Of a stretch of 64,000 nt of DNA, positions 8,705-23,237 are shown one piece after another. The stretch covers positions 62,001 through 126,000 of the forward strand of contig JAGIBL010000004.1 in NCBI GenBank assembly GCA_017744365.1. Reading direction: 5' to 3'. Numbering within the stretch: position 1 is the first letter of the stretch; the number at the start of each line of letters is the position of its first letter. Position numbers and translations under genes: made by a program. Source of the stretch: Nocardioidaceae bacterium. GTDB lineage: Bacteria; Actinomycetota; Actinomycetes; Propionibacteriales; Nocardioidaceae. Under the pieces are notes generated by a model, which saw only the letters and a list, made by a program, of their open reading frames with translations, had not been told where the DNA came from and made no database searches.

Positions 8705-9568
8705 ATGACCCACGAGCACCCCTCCGGGCCGACCTGGTACGACATCCTCGGCGTCGCCCCGGACGCGACCGCCGAGCAGGTCAAGGCCGCCTGGCGCGAG
8801 GCCACCGACAAGTTCGAGCCGGGGCAGGGGAGCGGGCAGTTCCGGCTGTTCAACGAGGCCGCGGACGTGCTGCTCGACCCGGCCAAGCGGGCGGCGTACG
8901 ACGCCGAGATCGGCACCGCCGAGGTCGAGCCGACGCCCGAGCCCGCCCCCGTCGTACCGGGAGCCCCGGAGGTCCCGGAAGCTGCTCCGGACGCCCAGGA
9001 GGCTGCTCCGGACGCCCCGGCGAAGCGCCGGGCCCTCTCGCTGACCACCGTGCTCGCGGTCTGCGTGCCGCTGCTGCTGGTCTCCCTGCTCGTCGTGGTC
9101 GGCTCGATCTCCGGGCTCAAGATCGGCGGCCTGCGCATCGACAGCGTCTCGGACCGCTCGGACGCGCGCGACTGGGACGCCGGCACCAGCGCCGCCTCGG
9201 CCGCCTCCCGGGCGCTGACCGCGGTGCTCGCCTACGACTACCGCCACCTCGAGGCGGACCGGGACCGGGCGGTGCGGTTCTTCACCCCCGGCGGCCGCAA
9301 GGAGTACCTGAAGAACTTCAACCTGCTCATCAAGGGCAAGGACGGCCAGGTCGGCCCCGCGGTGAAGACCAAGACCGTGGTCACCGCGAACGTGCTCCAG
9401 ACCGCCGTCGCGGACGCCACGAAGAACCGGGCCCGGGTGGTCGTCTTCGTCAACCAGAGCGCGGTCAAGGGCGACAAGGGCACTCCGGCGGTCTTCCAGA
9501 ACCGGGTGGTGGTGACGATGCTGCACCGCGGCGACGACTGGCTGGTGGACCGGATCCAGACGTACTGA
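8705..9568 (+). CDS. J-like domain fused to Mce-associated (Mam-like) domain
   Basis: The 287 residues fall into four parts. Residues 10-66 look like a J domain (TWYDILGVAPDATAEQVKAA, then NEAADVLLDPAKRAAYDAE). A Pro/Ala/Glu linker follows at about 78-110, with EAAPDA repeated. One membrane span lies at about 113-140. The rest is an NTF2-like exported domain ending in DWLVDRIQTY, matching the preceding Mam-like protein. The HPD tripeptide needed to stimulate Hsp70 is missing; FEPG occupies its place. The ATG is one base after the previous stop, so it is the last gene of the mce operon. It may tether a cytoplasmic J-like module to the Mce complex; that role is inference. Confidence 0.82.
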   Translation: MTHEHPSGPTWYDILGVAPDATAEQVKAAWREATDKFEPGQGSGQFRLFNEAADVLLDPAKRAAYDAEIGTAEVEPTPEPAPVVPGAPEVPEAAPDAQEAAPDAPAKRRALSLTTVLAVCVPLLLVSLLVVVGSISGLKIGGLRIDSVSDRSDARDWDAGTSAASAASRALTAVLAYDYRHLEADRDRAVRFFTPGGRKEYLKNFNLLIKGKDGQVGPAVKTKTVVTANVLQTAVADATKNRARVVVFVNQSAVKGDKGTPAVFQNRVVVTMLHRGDDWLVDRIQTY

Positions 9569-9601
9569 GGCGCATCTGGCTGGGCACTTCTGCGGATGTG
9601 C

Positions 9602-9708
9602 TTGACCTCGGACCCGCGGGGGTTCATGCTTTCAGCCATCGCCACGGCGGTCGGGTGCTCTCGCCCCGACTTCGTTGGTTGAGTTTTGGTGTGCCCTTCC
9701 GGTACTCT
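9602..9708 (+). promoter_or_regulatory. rpoB upstream region with two candidate promoters
   Basis: The 236-base gap between the mce operon and rpoB holds two sigma-A-like candidates. The proximal one is TTGAGT (9679-9684), 18 bases, then TACTCT (9703-9708), which predicts a start near 9715 and a leader of about 90 bases. The distal one is TTGACC (9602-9607), 17 bases, then CATGCT (9625-9630). No clear terminator for the mce operon was seen, so some read-through into rpoB is possible. Confidence 0.55.
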
Positions 9709-9804
9709 TCATCTTTGCGTCTGCCCTCAAATGCTCTCCTGCCGTCCGGTGGCTGGTTTGTGGTGGGCTGACGCCGTCACACCTGTGCCTCGGAAGGACC
9801 CCTC

Positions 9805-13299
<3,495 letters not shown>

Positions 13300-13360
13300 G
13301 CCCGCGCAGCGGTTTCGGTCCCATCACGAGATTTCAGAACTAACGAAGGACGACAACCAC

Positions 13361-17239
<3,879 letters not shown>

Positions 17240-17249
17240 CCCGTACGTC

Positions 17250-17279
17250 GGCCCCGATCCGCTTCGGCGGGTCGGGGCC
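17250..17279 (+). terminator. rpoBC transcription terminator
   Basis: A GC-rich hairpin starts 11 bases after the rpoC stop: GGCCCCGA (17250-17257) pairs perfectly with TCGGGGCC (17272-17279) around a short inner hairpin. It is followed by TTCGTCGTTCC, a weak T-rich tail. It also lies just beyond the end of the opposing gene, so it could serve both strands. Confidence 0.8.
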
Positions 17280-17306
17280 TTCGTCGTTCCTGGTGTCGTA
17301 CGGCGC

Positions 17307-17822
17307 TCAGCGGGTCGGCGGCGCGGGGGAGTCCAGGGCCTCGCGGAAGTAGGACTGGCCGCCCTCGCGCTCCAGCTCGCCCTGGGCCCGGCCGAGCACC
17401 CGGTCGCCCGGCCAGACGTGCCAGAACATCAGCAGCTCGGCCATCGCCACGCCGAGCAGCAGCGGGTAGAACCCGCCCTCGTCGACCAGGAACGCGACCG
17501 CGACGCCGACGATGCCGACCGACTCGGCCAGCGCGAACCGCAGGATCGTCGTGCCCTGCAGCTGGGCGACCACCGAGGCCCGCGCCTCCTCGGCCGGCGT
17601 GCCCGGCGCGATCGGCGTGAACCGGTAGCCGACCACCGGGATCAGCACGGTCAGGACCAGGCCGAGCCCGACCACGAGCAGCGTCCAGCCGACCGGCGTG
17701 GTGCCGGTGGCCTGGTCGCCCAGGACGACGGTGACCGCGACCAGGATGGCCACGAGCGCGCCCATGAGGACGGCGGCCGTGGTCTTGAGGGTGCGCAGGT
17801 AGGTCGGCGCGTTCTCGCTCAT
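17307..17822 (-). CDS. small membrane protein, function unknown
   Basis: This 171-residue protein has four likely spans arranged in two pairs (about residues 12-32, 41-62, 92-110 and 118-138), with a short charged C-terminal tail. I do not recognise a named family. ATG at 17822 is preferred because TACCGT sits six bases upstream on this strand (17834-17829), the leaderless promoter pattern seen across the window. A GTG eight codons earlier has no such support. It is convergent with rpoC across the terminator and divergent from the DUF429 gene. Confidence 0.75.
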   Translation of the reverse strand: MSENAPTYLRTLKTTAAVLMGALVAILVAVTVVLGDQATGTTPVGWTLLVVGLGLVLTVLIPVVGYRFTPIAPGTPAEEARASVVAQLQGTTILRFALAESVGIVGVAVAFLVDEGGFYPLLLGVAMAELLMFWHVWPGDRVLGRAQGELEREGGQSYFREALDSPAPPTR

Positions 17823-17863
17823 GCCCGCACGGTAGCGGTGAGCCACCCGCCATCATGGGCGCC

Positions 17864-18757
17864 ATGAGCTATCCGGAGTGGCGCCGCGCGCTGGAGGAGG
17901 TGGTCTCCGCCGGGCTGCGCGAGCACCGGGCCGCCCAGGTCGCGGCCGCCCTGTCCGCCGAGGCAGCCCGGGTCGCGAAGGCACCGACACGGGCGCCGAC
18001 CGCGGGACCACCGGCGCCGGCTCGGACCGAACCGGTGCCGACCGATCCGCTCAAGCTGGTGGTGACCTCGCCGGTGATGGGCGTGGACGCGTGCGCGGCC
18101 GGCTGGGTCGGGGTGGTGCTGCGCCCGGACCTGCCGCCCGCGGTGCTGGTCTCGGCGACGACCGCCGGCCTGCTGGACCTGGCCCGGGAGACCGGCCCGG
18201 TGAGCGTGATGGCGGTCGACATCCCGATCGGCCTGCCCGACGACAGTGCCCGGCTGGCCGACGCACTGGCCCGGGCGGCGGTGCCGGGCAAGGGCTCCTC
18301 GGTGTTCACCACGCTGACCCGGGCCGCCTACCTGGCGGCGTCGTACGAGGAGGCGCGGGCGGCGAACCTCGCGGCGACGAACGGGGAGCGCAGCGCCAGC
18401 GCGCAGGCGCACGCGCTGCGCGGCAAGATCCTCGAGGTGGACGCCTGGCTGCGCACCGAGCCGGCCGTCGAGGTGATCGAGGTGCACCCCGAGGTCAGCT
18501 TCGCCCGGATCGCCGGTGCGCCGCTGGCGACCAGGAAGAAGGACGCCGCCGGTGCCGCCGAGCGCTGGACGGCACTGGCCGCCGTCGGGTTCACCGCGCC
18601 GCCCTACTACCGGGGTTCGGGCTTCGCCGAGGACGACCTGCTCGACGCCTGCGCGGCCGCCTGGACCGCCGCTCGGTACGCCCGCGGCGCCGCAGAGTCG
18701 CTGCCCCCGGTCCCCGAGGTGTTCTCCGACGGTCTCGCCGCGGCGATCAGGGTCTAG
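17864..18757 (+). CDS. DUF429 family protein (predicted RNase H-like fold)
   Basis: The 297-residue product has a helical, alanine-rich N-terminal segment of about 60 residues. A DUF429 domain follows, with GVDACAAGWVGVVL, AVDIPIGLPD, PGKGSSVFTTL and a conserved EVHPEVSFA. By family knowledge the fold is RNase H-like with acidic residues (Asp in GVDACAAGW, Asp in VDIPIG) at the putative active site; no biochemical role is established. ATG at 17864 is preferred over ATG at 17855 because CATCAT lies seven bases before it, a leaderless pattern. It stands alone, divergent from the small membrane protein. Confidence 0.85.
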   Translation: MSYPEWRRALEEVVSAGLREHRAAQVAAALSAEAARVAKAPTRAPTAGPPAPARTEPVPTDPLKLVVTSPVMGVDACAAGWVGVVLRPDLPPAVLVSATTAGLLDLARETGPVSVMAVDIPIGLPDDSARLADALARAAVPGKGSSVFTTLTRAAYLAASYEEARAANLAATNGERSASAQAHALRGKILEVDAWLRTEPAVEVIEVHPEVSFARIAGAPLATRKKDAAGAAERWTALAAVGFTAPPYYRGSGFAEDDLLDACAAAWTAARYARGAAESLPPVPEVFSDGLAAAIRV

Positions 18758-18800
18758 GGGTCGATTCGGCTCCGGCCCGCCCGGCTGGGAGAATGCTCGG

Positions 18801-20036
18801 GTGACCACACCCGCCCCCGCACGCACCGACGTGCTCGTCGTCGGTGCCGGCCCCGCCGGGTCCGCCGCGGCGGCCTGGGCCGCACGGGCGGGGCGCGACG
18901 TGGTGCTCGCGGACGCGGCGGTGTTCCCGCGTGACAAGACCTGCGGCGACGGGCTCACCCCGCGCGCCATCGGCGAGCTGGAGCGGCTCGGCCTGTCCGA
19001 CTGGGTCCGCGCGCACACCGTCAACCACGGCCTGCGCGCGCACGGCTTCGGCCAGACGCTGCTGCTGCCCTGGCCCGGTGGGTCGCTGCCGTCGTACGGG
19101 TCCGCCGTGGCGCGCACCGAGCTCGACGACCACCTGCGCACCACCGCGATGAAGTCCGGCGCCATCGGCATCGACGGCGCCCGCGCGGTCGACGTGCGGA
19201 TGAACGGCGACCGGGTCGACACCGTCGTCTTCGAGGCCGAAGGGGAGACCTTCGAGCTCGGCTGCAACGTGCTGGTCGTCGCCGACGGGGTGCGCTCGCC
19301 GCTGGGCAAGCGGCTCGGGCGGGAGTGGCACCGCGACACCGTGTACGGCGTGGCCGGCCGCTCGTACGTCGACTCCGCGATGTCGCGCGACCCGTGGATC
19401 AGCTCGCACCTGGAGCTGCGCGGTACCGCGGGCGAGGTGCTCTCCGGGTACGGCTGGATCTTCCCGCTGGGCGACGGCTCGGTGAACCTGGGCGTCGGCA
19501 CCCTGGCCACCGCGAAGCGACCCGCGGACATCGCGCTGCGCCCGCTGATGAAGCACTACGCCGAGCTTCGCCGCGAGGACTTCGGGCTCTCCGGGGAGCT
19601 GCGGATGCCGACCTCGGCGCTGCTGCCGATGGGCGGCGCCGTCTCGAACGTGGCCGGGGCGAACTGGGCGCTGATCGGCGACGCCGCGGCCTGCGTGAAC
19701 CCGCTCAACGGCGAGGGCATCGACTACGGGCTCGAGACGGGACGTCTCGTCTCGCAGGTGCTCACCGAGGATCTGTCCGCGACGTGGCCCGCGATCCTGC
19801 GCGAGCACTACGGCGAGTCGTTCTCCATCGCCCGCCGGCTGGCCGGCGTGGTCACCGTGCCGCGGCTGCTGGCGGCACTCGGCCCGGCCGGGATGCGCTC
19901 GGACTGGCTGATGACGCTGGCGCTGCGCTGGATGGGCAACCTGGTCACAGACGAGGACCGGGACCGGGCAGCACGGGTGTGGCGCTGGGCCGGCCGGCGC
20001 TCGGTGCGGATGGACCACCGCCCGCCCTTCGCGTGA
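18801..20036 (+). CDS. menJ: geranylgeranyl reductase family flavoprotein, probable menaquinone reductase
   Basis: The product of 411 residues has the FAD-binding VVGAGPAGSAAAAWAARAG at the N-terminus, the PRDKTCGDGLTPRA signature and the second FAD motif LIGDAAACVNPLNGEGIDYG. These are typical of geranylgeranyl reductases. The nearest named function is MenJ, which saturates one isoprene unit of menaquinone in mycobacteria; no menaquinone genes are adjacent, so the substrate is inferred. GTG at 18801 has GAGAAT six bases upstream, predicting a leaderless mRNA. The longer frame from 18516 overlaps the DUF429 gene and lacks support. Its 3' end overlaps the convergent acyltransferase by 92 bases. 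Confidence 0.88.
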   Translation: MTTPAPARTDVLVVGAGPAGSAAAAWAARAGRDVVLADAAVFPRDKTCGDGLTPRAIGELERLGLSDWVRAHTVNHGLRAHGFGQTLLLPWPGGSLPSYGSAVARTELDDHLRTTAMKSGAIGIDGARAVDVRMNGDRVDTVVFEAEGETFELGCNVLVVADGVRSPLGKRLGREWHRDTVYGVAGRSYVDSAMSRDPWISSHLELRGTAGEVLSGYGWIFPLGDGSVNLGVGTLATAKRPADIALRPLMKHYAELRREDFGLSGELRMPTSALLPMGGAVSNVAGANWALIGDAAACVNPLNGEGIDYGLETGRLVSQVLTEDLSATWPAILREHYGESFSIARRLAGVVTVPRLLAALGPAGMRSDWLMTLALRWMGNLVTDEDRDRAARVWRWAGRRSVRMDHRPPFA

Positions 20037-21066
20037 GCGCACCGAGCTTCCCGACCGGGTCGACCGCGTAGCTCAGCACCCGGGCGACCGGGGGAGCGGC
20101 CAGCGCGAGCGCGAGCCCGATCGCGGCGACGGTGGTGACCGCGAAGCCGAGGACCACGTGCTCGGCCGTCCAGTCGCCGAAGCCCTGGTACTGCGCGGTC
20201 AGCACGAAGAAGCCGTGGAACAGGTACACCACGAGCGTGGCGGCGCCGAGCGTGGCGAACCAGCCGCGGACCCGGGGCACCAGCACGAAGAAGGAGAGCG
20301 CGCCGAGCAGGCCGACCGCGAGCACGCCGAGACGGATCGCCATCGCGCGCACCGGGTCGGGTTCGAGTTCGCCGTACGGGGAGCGGTAGTAGAGCCACTC
20401 GGTCGGGACCCGGTCCCGGCTCCACCAGGCCAGCGCGGCGACCGCGCCCAGCCCGGCGACACCGAACGGCAGCGGCACCCGGCGCAGCCGCTGCCAGTCG
20501 GCGTCGGCGAGGACCAGCCCGAGCACGAAGAAGGGCAGCAGGCCGAGGATGCGGGCGTGGTCGAAGACGGTCCCGTCCCACAGGCCCGAGAGCAGGCTCA
20601 GCGTCACCGCGACCAGCAGCGCGCTGCCGGCCGAGAGCGCCCGGAACGCCGGTGTGGCCAGCCGCCAGAAGAACAGCGCGGCCAGGTACCACATCGGCCA
20701 GTGCGGGTCGGTGAACAGGTCGTCGAGGGCGACCCCGCCGACCTGGTAGCGGAACCAGGCCAGCGCCGCCTCGAAGACCAGGTACGGCACCGCGACCGTG
20801 CGCACCAGGGCGCCGAGCTTGGCCGGGGTCCAGGCGAACCGGCGCGACAGGTAGCCGGTGACCAGCACGAACGCCGGCACGTGCCAGGCGTAGAGGAAGT
20901 CGTAGGCCGTGTCGGTGCCGGTCCGGTGCGGCAGCAGGGTCCAGGAGTGGCCGACGACGACCAGGGTGACCAGCGCCATCTTGGCGTTGTCGAACCAGGG
21001 GTCCCTCGTCGGGAGCGCCCGGGTCGTGGGCGCGAGCGGGGCGGCTTCGGTGCGTAGAGTCGCCAT
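19945..21066 (-). CDS. acyltransferase 3 family membrane protein
   Basis: This 373-residue protein is built of about ten spans. It opens with DPWFDNAKMALVTLVVVGHS, the usual start of acyltransferase 3 proteins, whose histidine (here in VVVGHSW) is implicated in acyl transfer. Its substrate in the envelope is unknown. The last 30 residues are Pro/Ser/Gly-rich and are encoded opposite the end of menJ, where the two genes overlap by 92 bases. The ATG complement (21064-21066) abuts the GTG of the divergent Nudix gene with no bases between. A start further inside is possible, because no clear -10 site is placed for this one. Confidence 0.85.
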   Translation of the reverse strand: MATLRTEAAPLAPTTRALPTRDPWFDNAKMALVTLVVVGHSWTLLPHRTGTDTAYDFLYAWHVPAFVLVTGYLSRRFAWTPAKLGALVRTVAVPYLVFEAALAWFRYQVGGVALDDLFTDPHWPMWYLAALFFWRLATPAFRALSAGSALLVAVTLSLLSGLWDGTVFDHARILGLLPFFVLGLVLADADWQRLRRVPLPFGVAGLGAVAALAWWSRDRVPTEWLYYRSPYGELEPDPVRAMAIRLGVLAVGLLGALSFFVLVPRVRGWFATLGAATLVVYLFHGFFVLTAQYQGFGDWTAEHVVLGFAVTTVAAIGLALALAAPPVARVLSYAVDPVGKLGALTRRAGGGPSAPSAGRPSATPVLPGPGPRL

Positions 21067-21978
21067 GTGCCCGTCGTACCCCCATCGAGCCCCGATGATG
21101 CCGACTCGGAACGTGACGTTCCTCGCCGGCAGCGGGTCGCGGCGTACGCGGTGGTCCTGCGGGGCGAGGAGATCCTGCTGTCCCGGCTGGCGCCCTACCT
21201 GACCTCGGACGAGCAGTGGACGCTGCCCGGCGGCGGCATCGACTTCGGCGAGGACCCGCGCGACGCGGTGGTGCGCGAGGTGTACGAGGAGACCGGCCTG
21301 CGGGTGCAGGTCGGCGACCGTGCCTGGATCGACTCCGCGCGCCGGCTGCTCGCCCGCGAGGACACCGACATGCACAGCGTCCGGATGGTCTTCGAGGGCT
21401 GGGCCGCGGTCGGCTCGCCGGAGCCGCGGGTCGTCGAGGTGGACGGCTCCACGGTGGACGCCCGCTGGGTCCCGCTGGCCGCGGTGCTCGACGGCGGCTG
21501 GCCGGTGGTGCCGTGGGTGCGGATGGCCCTGGAGCAGCACGTGGTCACCCAGGTGCAGCGGCTCACCGCGCGGGCGCTGGTCCGGCGCGGCGACCGGGTG
21601 CTGCTGACCCGGCTCAGCGAGGTCGCCGTCGAGGCCGGCGCCTGGACGCTGCCCGGCGGTGGCGTCGCGCACGGCGAGGCGCCGGCGGCGGCGCTGGCCC
21701 GCGAGCTGCTCGAGGAGACCGGGCTGGCGGCCGAGGTGGGCCCGCTGCTCGACGTGCACGACGAGCACTTCACCGGAACAGCGCCGAACGGGCGGCACGA
21801 GGACTTCCACGCGGTCCAGCTGATCTTCGCCGTCGCCGTCCCCGACGGCGCCGAGCCGCGGGTGCTCGAGGACGGCGGCACCACCGACGCGGTCGCGTGG
21901 GTGCCGCTGGCCGACATCTCATCGGGTGAGGTCCGGGTGACCGAGGTGGTGCGGCACGCACTAACCTCGGGCGGGTGA
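21067..21978 (+). CDS. tandem Nudix hydrolase
   Basis: The 303-residue protein contains two complete Nudix boxes. The first reads GGIDFGEDPRDAVVREVYEETGL (about residues 58-80) as G-x5-E-x7-REVYEETGL; the second has G-x5-E-x7-RELLEETGL near residues 196-218. Each hydrolyses a nucleoside diphosphate linked to another group by family rule; the substrate is not evident. GTG at 21067 has TAGAGT six bases upstream (21055-21060), a canonical leaderless start. The stop overlaps the next start codon (GTGA), which ties it to the HOT and dehydrogenase genes downstream. Confidence 0.88.
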   Translation: MPVVPPSSPDDADSERDVPRRQRVAAYAVVLRGEEILLSRLAPYLTSDEQWTLPGGGIDFGEDPRDAVVREVYEETGLRVQVGDRAWIDSARRLLAREDTDMHSVRMVFEGWAAVGSPEPRVVEVDGSTVDARWVPLAAVLDGGWPVVPWVRMALEQHVVTQVQRLTARALVRRGDRVLLTRLSEVAVEAGAWTLPGGGVAHGEAPAAALARELLEETGLAAEVGPLLDVHDEHFTGTAPNGRHEDFHAVQLIFAVAVPDGAEPRVLEDGGTTDAVAWVPLADISSGEVRVTEVVRHALTSGG

Positions 21979-23237
21979 GCGAGTCCGTCTTCACCTACGG
22001 GGCTCCGGGGCTGAAGTTCGGCACCGGTGCCTCCGACGAGATCGGCTACGACCTCAGCCAGTACGACGTCCGCCGCGCCCTCGTGGTCACCGACCCGGGC
22101 GTCGCCGCCACCGGGCACCCGCAGCGGGTCGCCGAGCAGCTGGGCCGGTACGGCATCGAGGCGGCCGTCTACGACGGCGTTCACGTGGAGCCCACCGACG
22201 CGAGCATCGCCGCGGCCATCGAGCACGCCCGGGCGAGCGGCCCGTGGGACGCCTTCGTCGCGGTCGGCGGCGGCTCGGCGATCGACACCGCCAAGGCGGT
22301 CAACCTGCTGACCAGCAACGACGGCGAGCTGATGGACTACGTCAACGCTCCCGTCGGCAAGGCGCGCGCGCCGCGGAACCCGCTCAAGCCGCTGGTCGCG
22401 GTGCCCACGACGACCGGCACCGGTGCCGAGTCGACGACCATCTGCGTGCTCGACGTGCTGTCGCTGAAGGTGAAGACCGGGATCAGCCACCCACGGCTGC
22501 GGCCCACCCTCGCGGTCGTCGACCCGGCGCTGACCCTGACCCAGCCGGCCGGCGTGACCGCGGCGGCCGGGATGGACATCCTCTGCCACGCGCTGGAGTC
22601 CTACACGGCCCGGCCGTTCACGTCGTACGAGAGGAAGACGCCGGAGCAGCGGGTGCCGTACTGCGGCTCCAACCCGATCTCGGACGTCTGGTCGGAGAAC
22701 GCGATGTCCCTGCTGGCGACGGCGTTCCGGCGTGCGGTCCACCACGGCGACGACGTGGCCGCCCGCGAGCAGATGGCACTGGCCGCGACGATGGCCGGGC
22801 TCGGCTTCGGCAACGCCGGCGTGCACCTCCCGCACGCCAACGCCTACCCGATCGCGGGGCGGGTCCGTGACTTCCGGCCCGAGGGCTACCCGGCGGACGA
22901 GGCGATCGTGCCGCACGGGATGGCCGTCTCGCTGACCGCGCCCGAGGCGTTCAGGTGGACCTTCGAGGCCAGCCCGGAGCGGCACCTGCGTGCCGCCTCG
23001 CTGCTCGCGCCCGGCCACGAGTACGACGGCCCGGACGCGCTGCCGTCCGTGCTCGCCGACCTGATGCGCGACATCGCGATCCCCAACGGGCTGGGCGCGG
23101 TCGGCTACGGCGAGGACGACGTCGACGACCTGGTCACCGGCACGATGCAGCAGCAGCGGCTGCTGGCCACCGCGCCGCGGCCGGTCACCGAGGAGGACGC
23201 GGCCGGCATCCTGGCGCGCTCGCTGGAGCTGTGGTGA
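21975..23237 (+). CDS. hydroxyacid-oxoacid transhydrogenase (iron-containing alcohol dehydrogenase family)
   Basis: This 420-residue protein matches the ADHFE1/HOT branch of the iron alcohol dehydrogenases. It has VGGGSAIDTAKAVNLL, PTTTGTGAESTT, the metal site in AAGMDILCHALESYTARPF and HLPHANAYPI, and VPHGMAVSLTAP. HOT transfers hydride from 4-hydroxybutyrate to 2-oxoglutarate, giving succinic semialdehyde and D-2-hydroxyglutarate, without free NAD. GTG at 21975 overlaps the Nudix stop. Its TGA overlaps the start of a probable D-2-hydroxyglutarate dehydrogenase, the enzyme that would recycle its product. A plain alcohol dehydrogenase role is the alternative. Confidence 0.88.
   Translation: MSESVFTYGAPGLKFGTGASDEIGYDLSQYDVRRALVVTDPGVAATGHPQRVAEQLGRYGIEAAVYDGVHVEPTDASIAAAIEHARASGPWDAFVAVGGGSAIDTAKAVNLLTSNDGELMDYVNAPVGKARAPRNPLKPLVAVPTTTGTGAESTTICVLDVLSLKVKTGISHPRLRPTLAVVDPALTLTQPAGVTAAAGMDILCHALESYTARPFTSYERKTPEQRVPYCGSNPISDVWSENAMSLLATAFRRAVHHGDDVAAREQMALAATMAGLGFGNAGVHLPHANAYPIAGRVRDFRPEGYPADEAIVPHGMAVSLTAPEAFRWTFEASPERHLRAASLLAPGHEYDGPDALPSVLADLMRDIAIPNGLGAVGYGEDDVDDLVTGTMQQQRLLATAPRPVTEEDAAGILARSLELW

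Noticed and set aside
18516-18800. Longer N-terminus for the menaquinone reductase
   Set aside because: It would overlap the DUF429 gene by over 240 bases. The FAD motif starts a few residues after the GTG at 18801, which has a promoter-like hexamer at the right distance.
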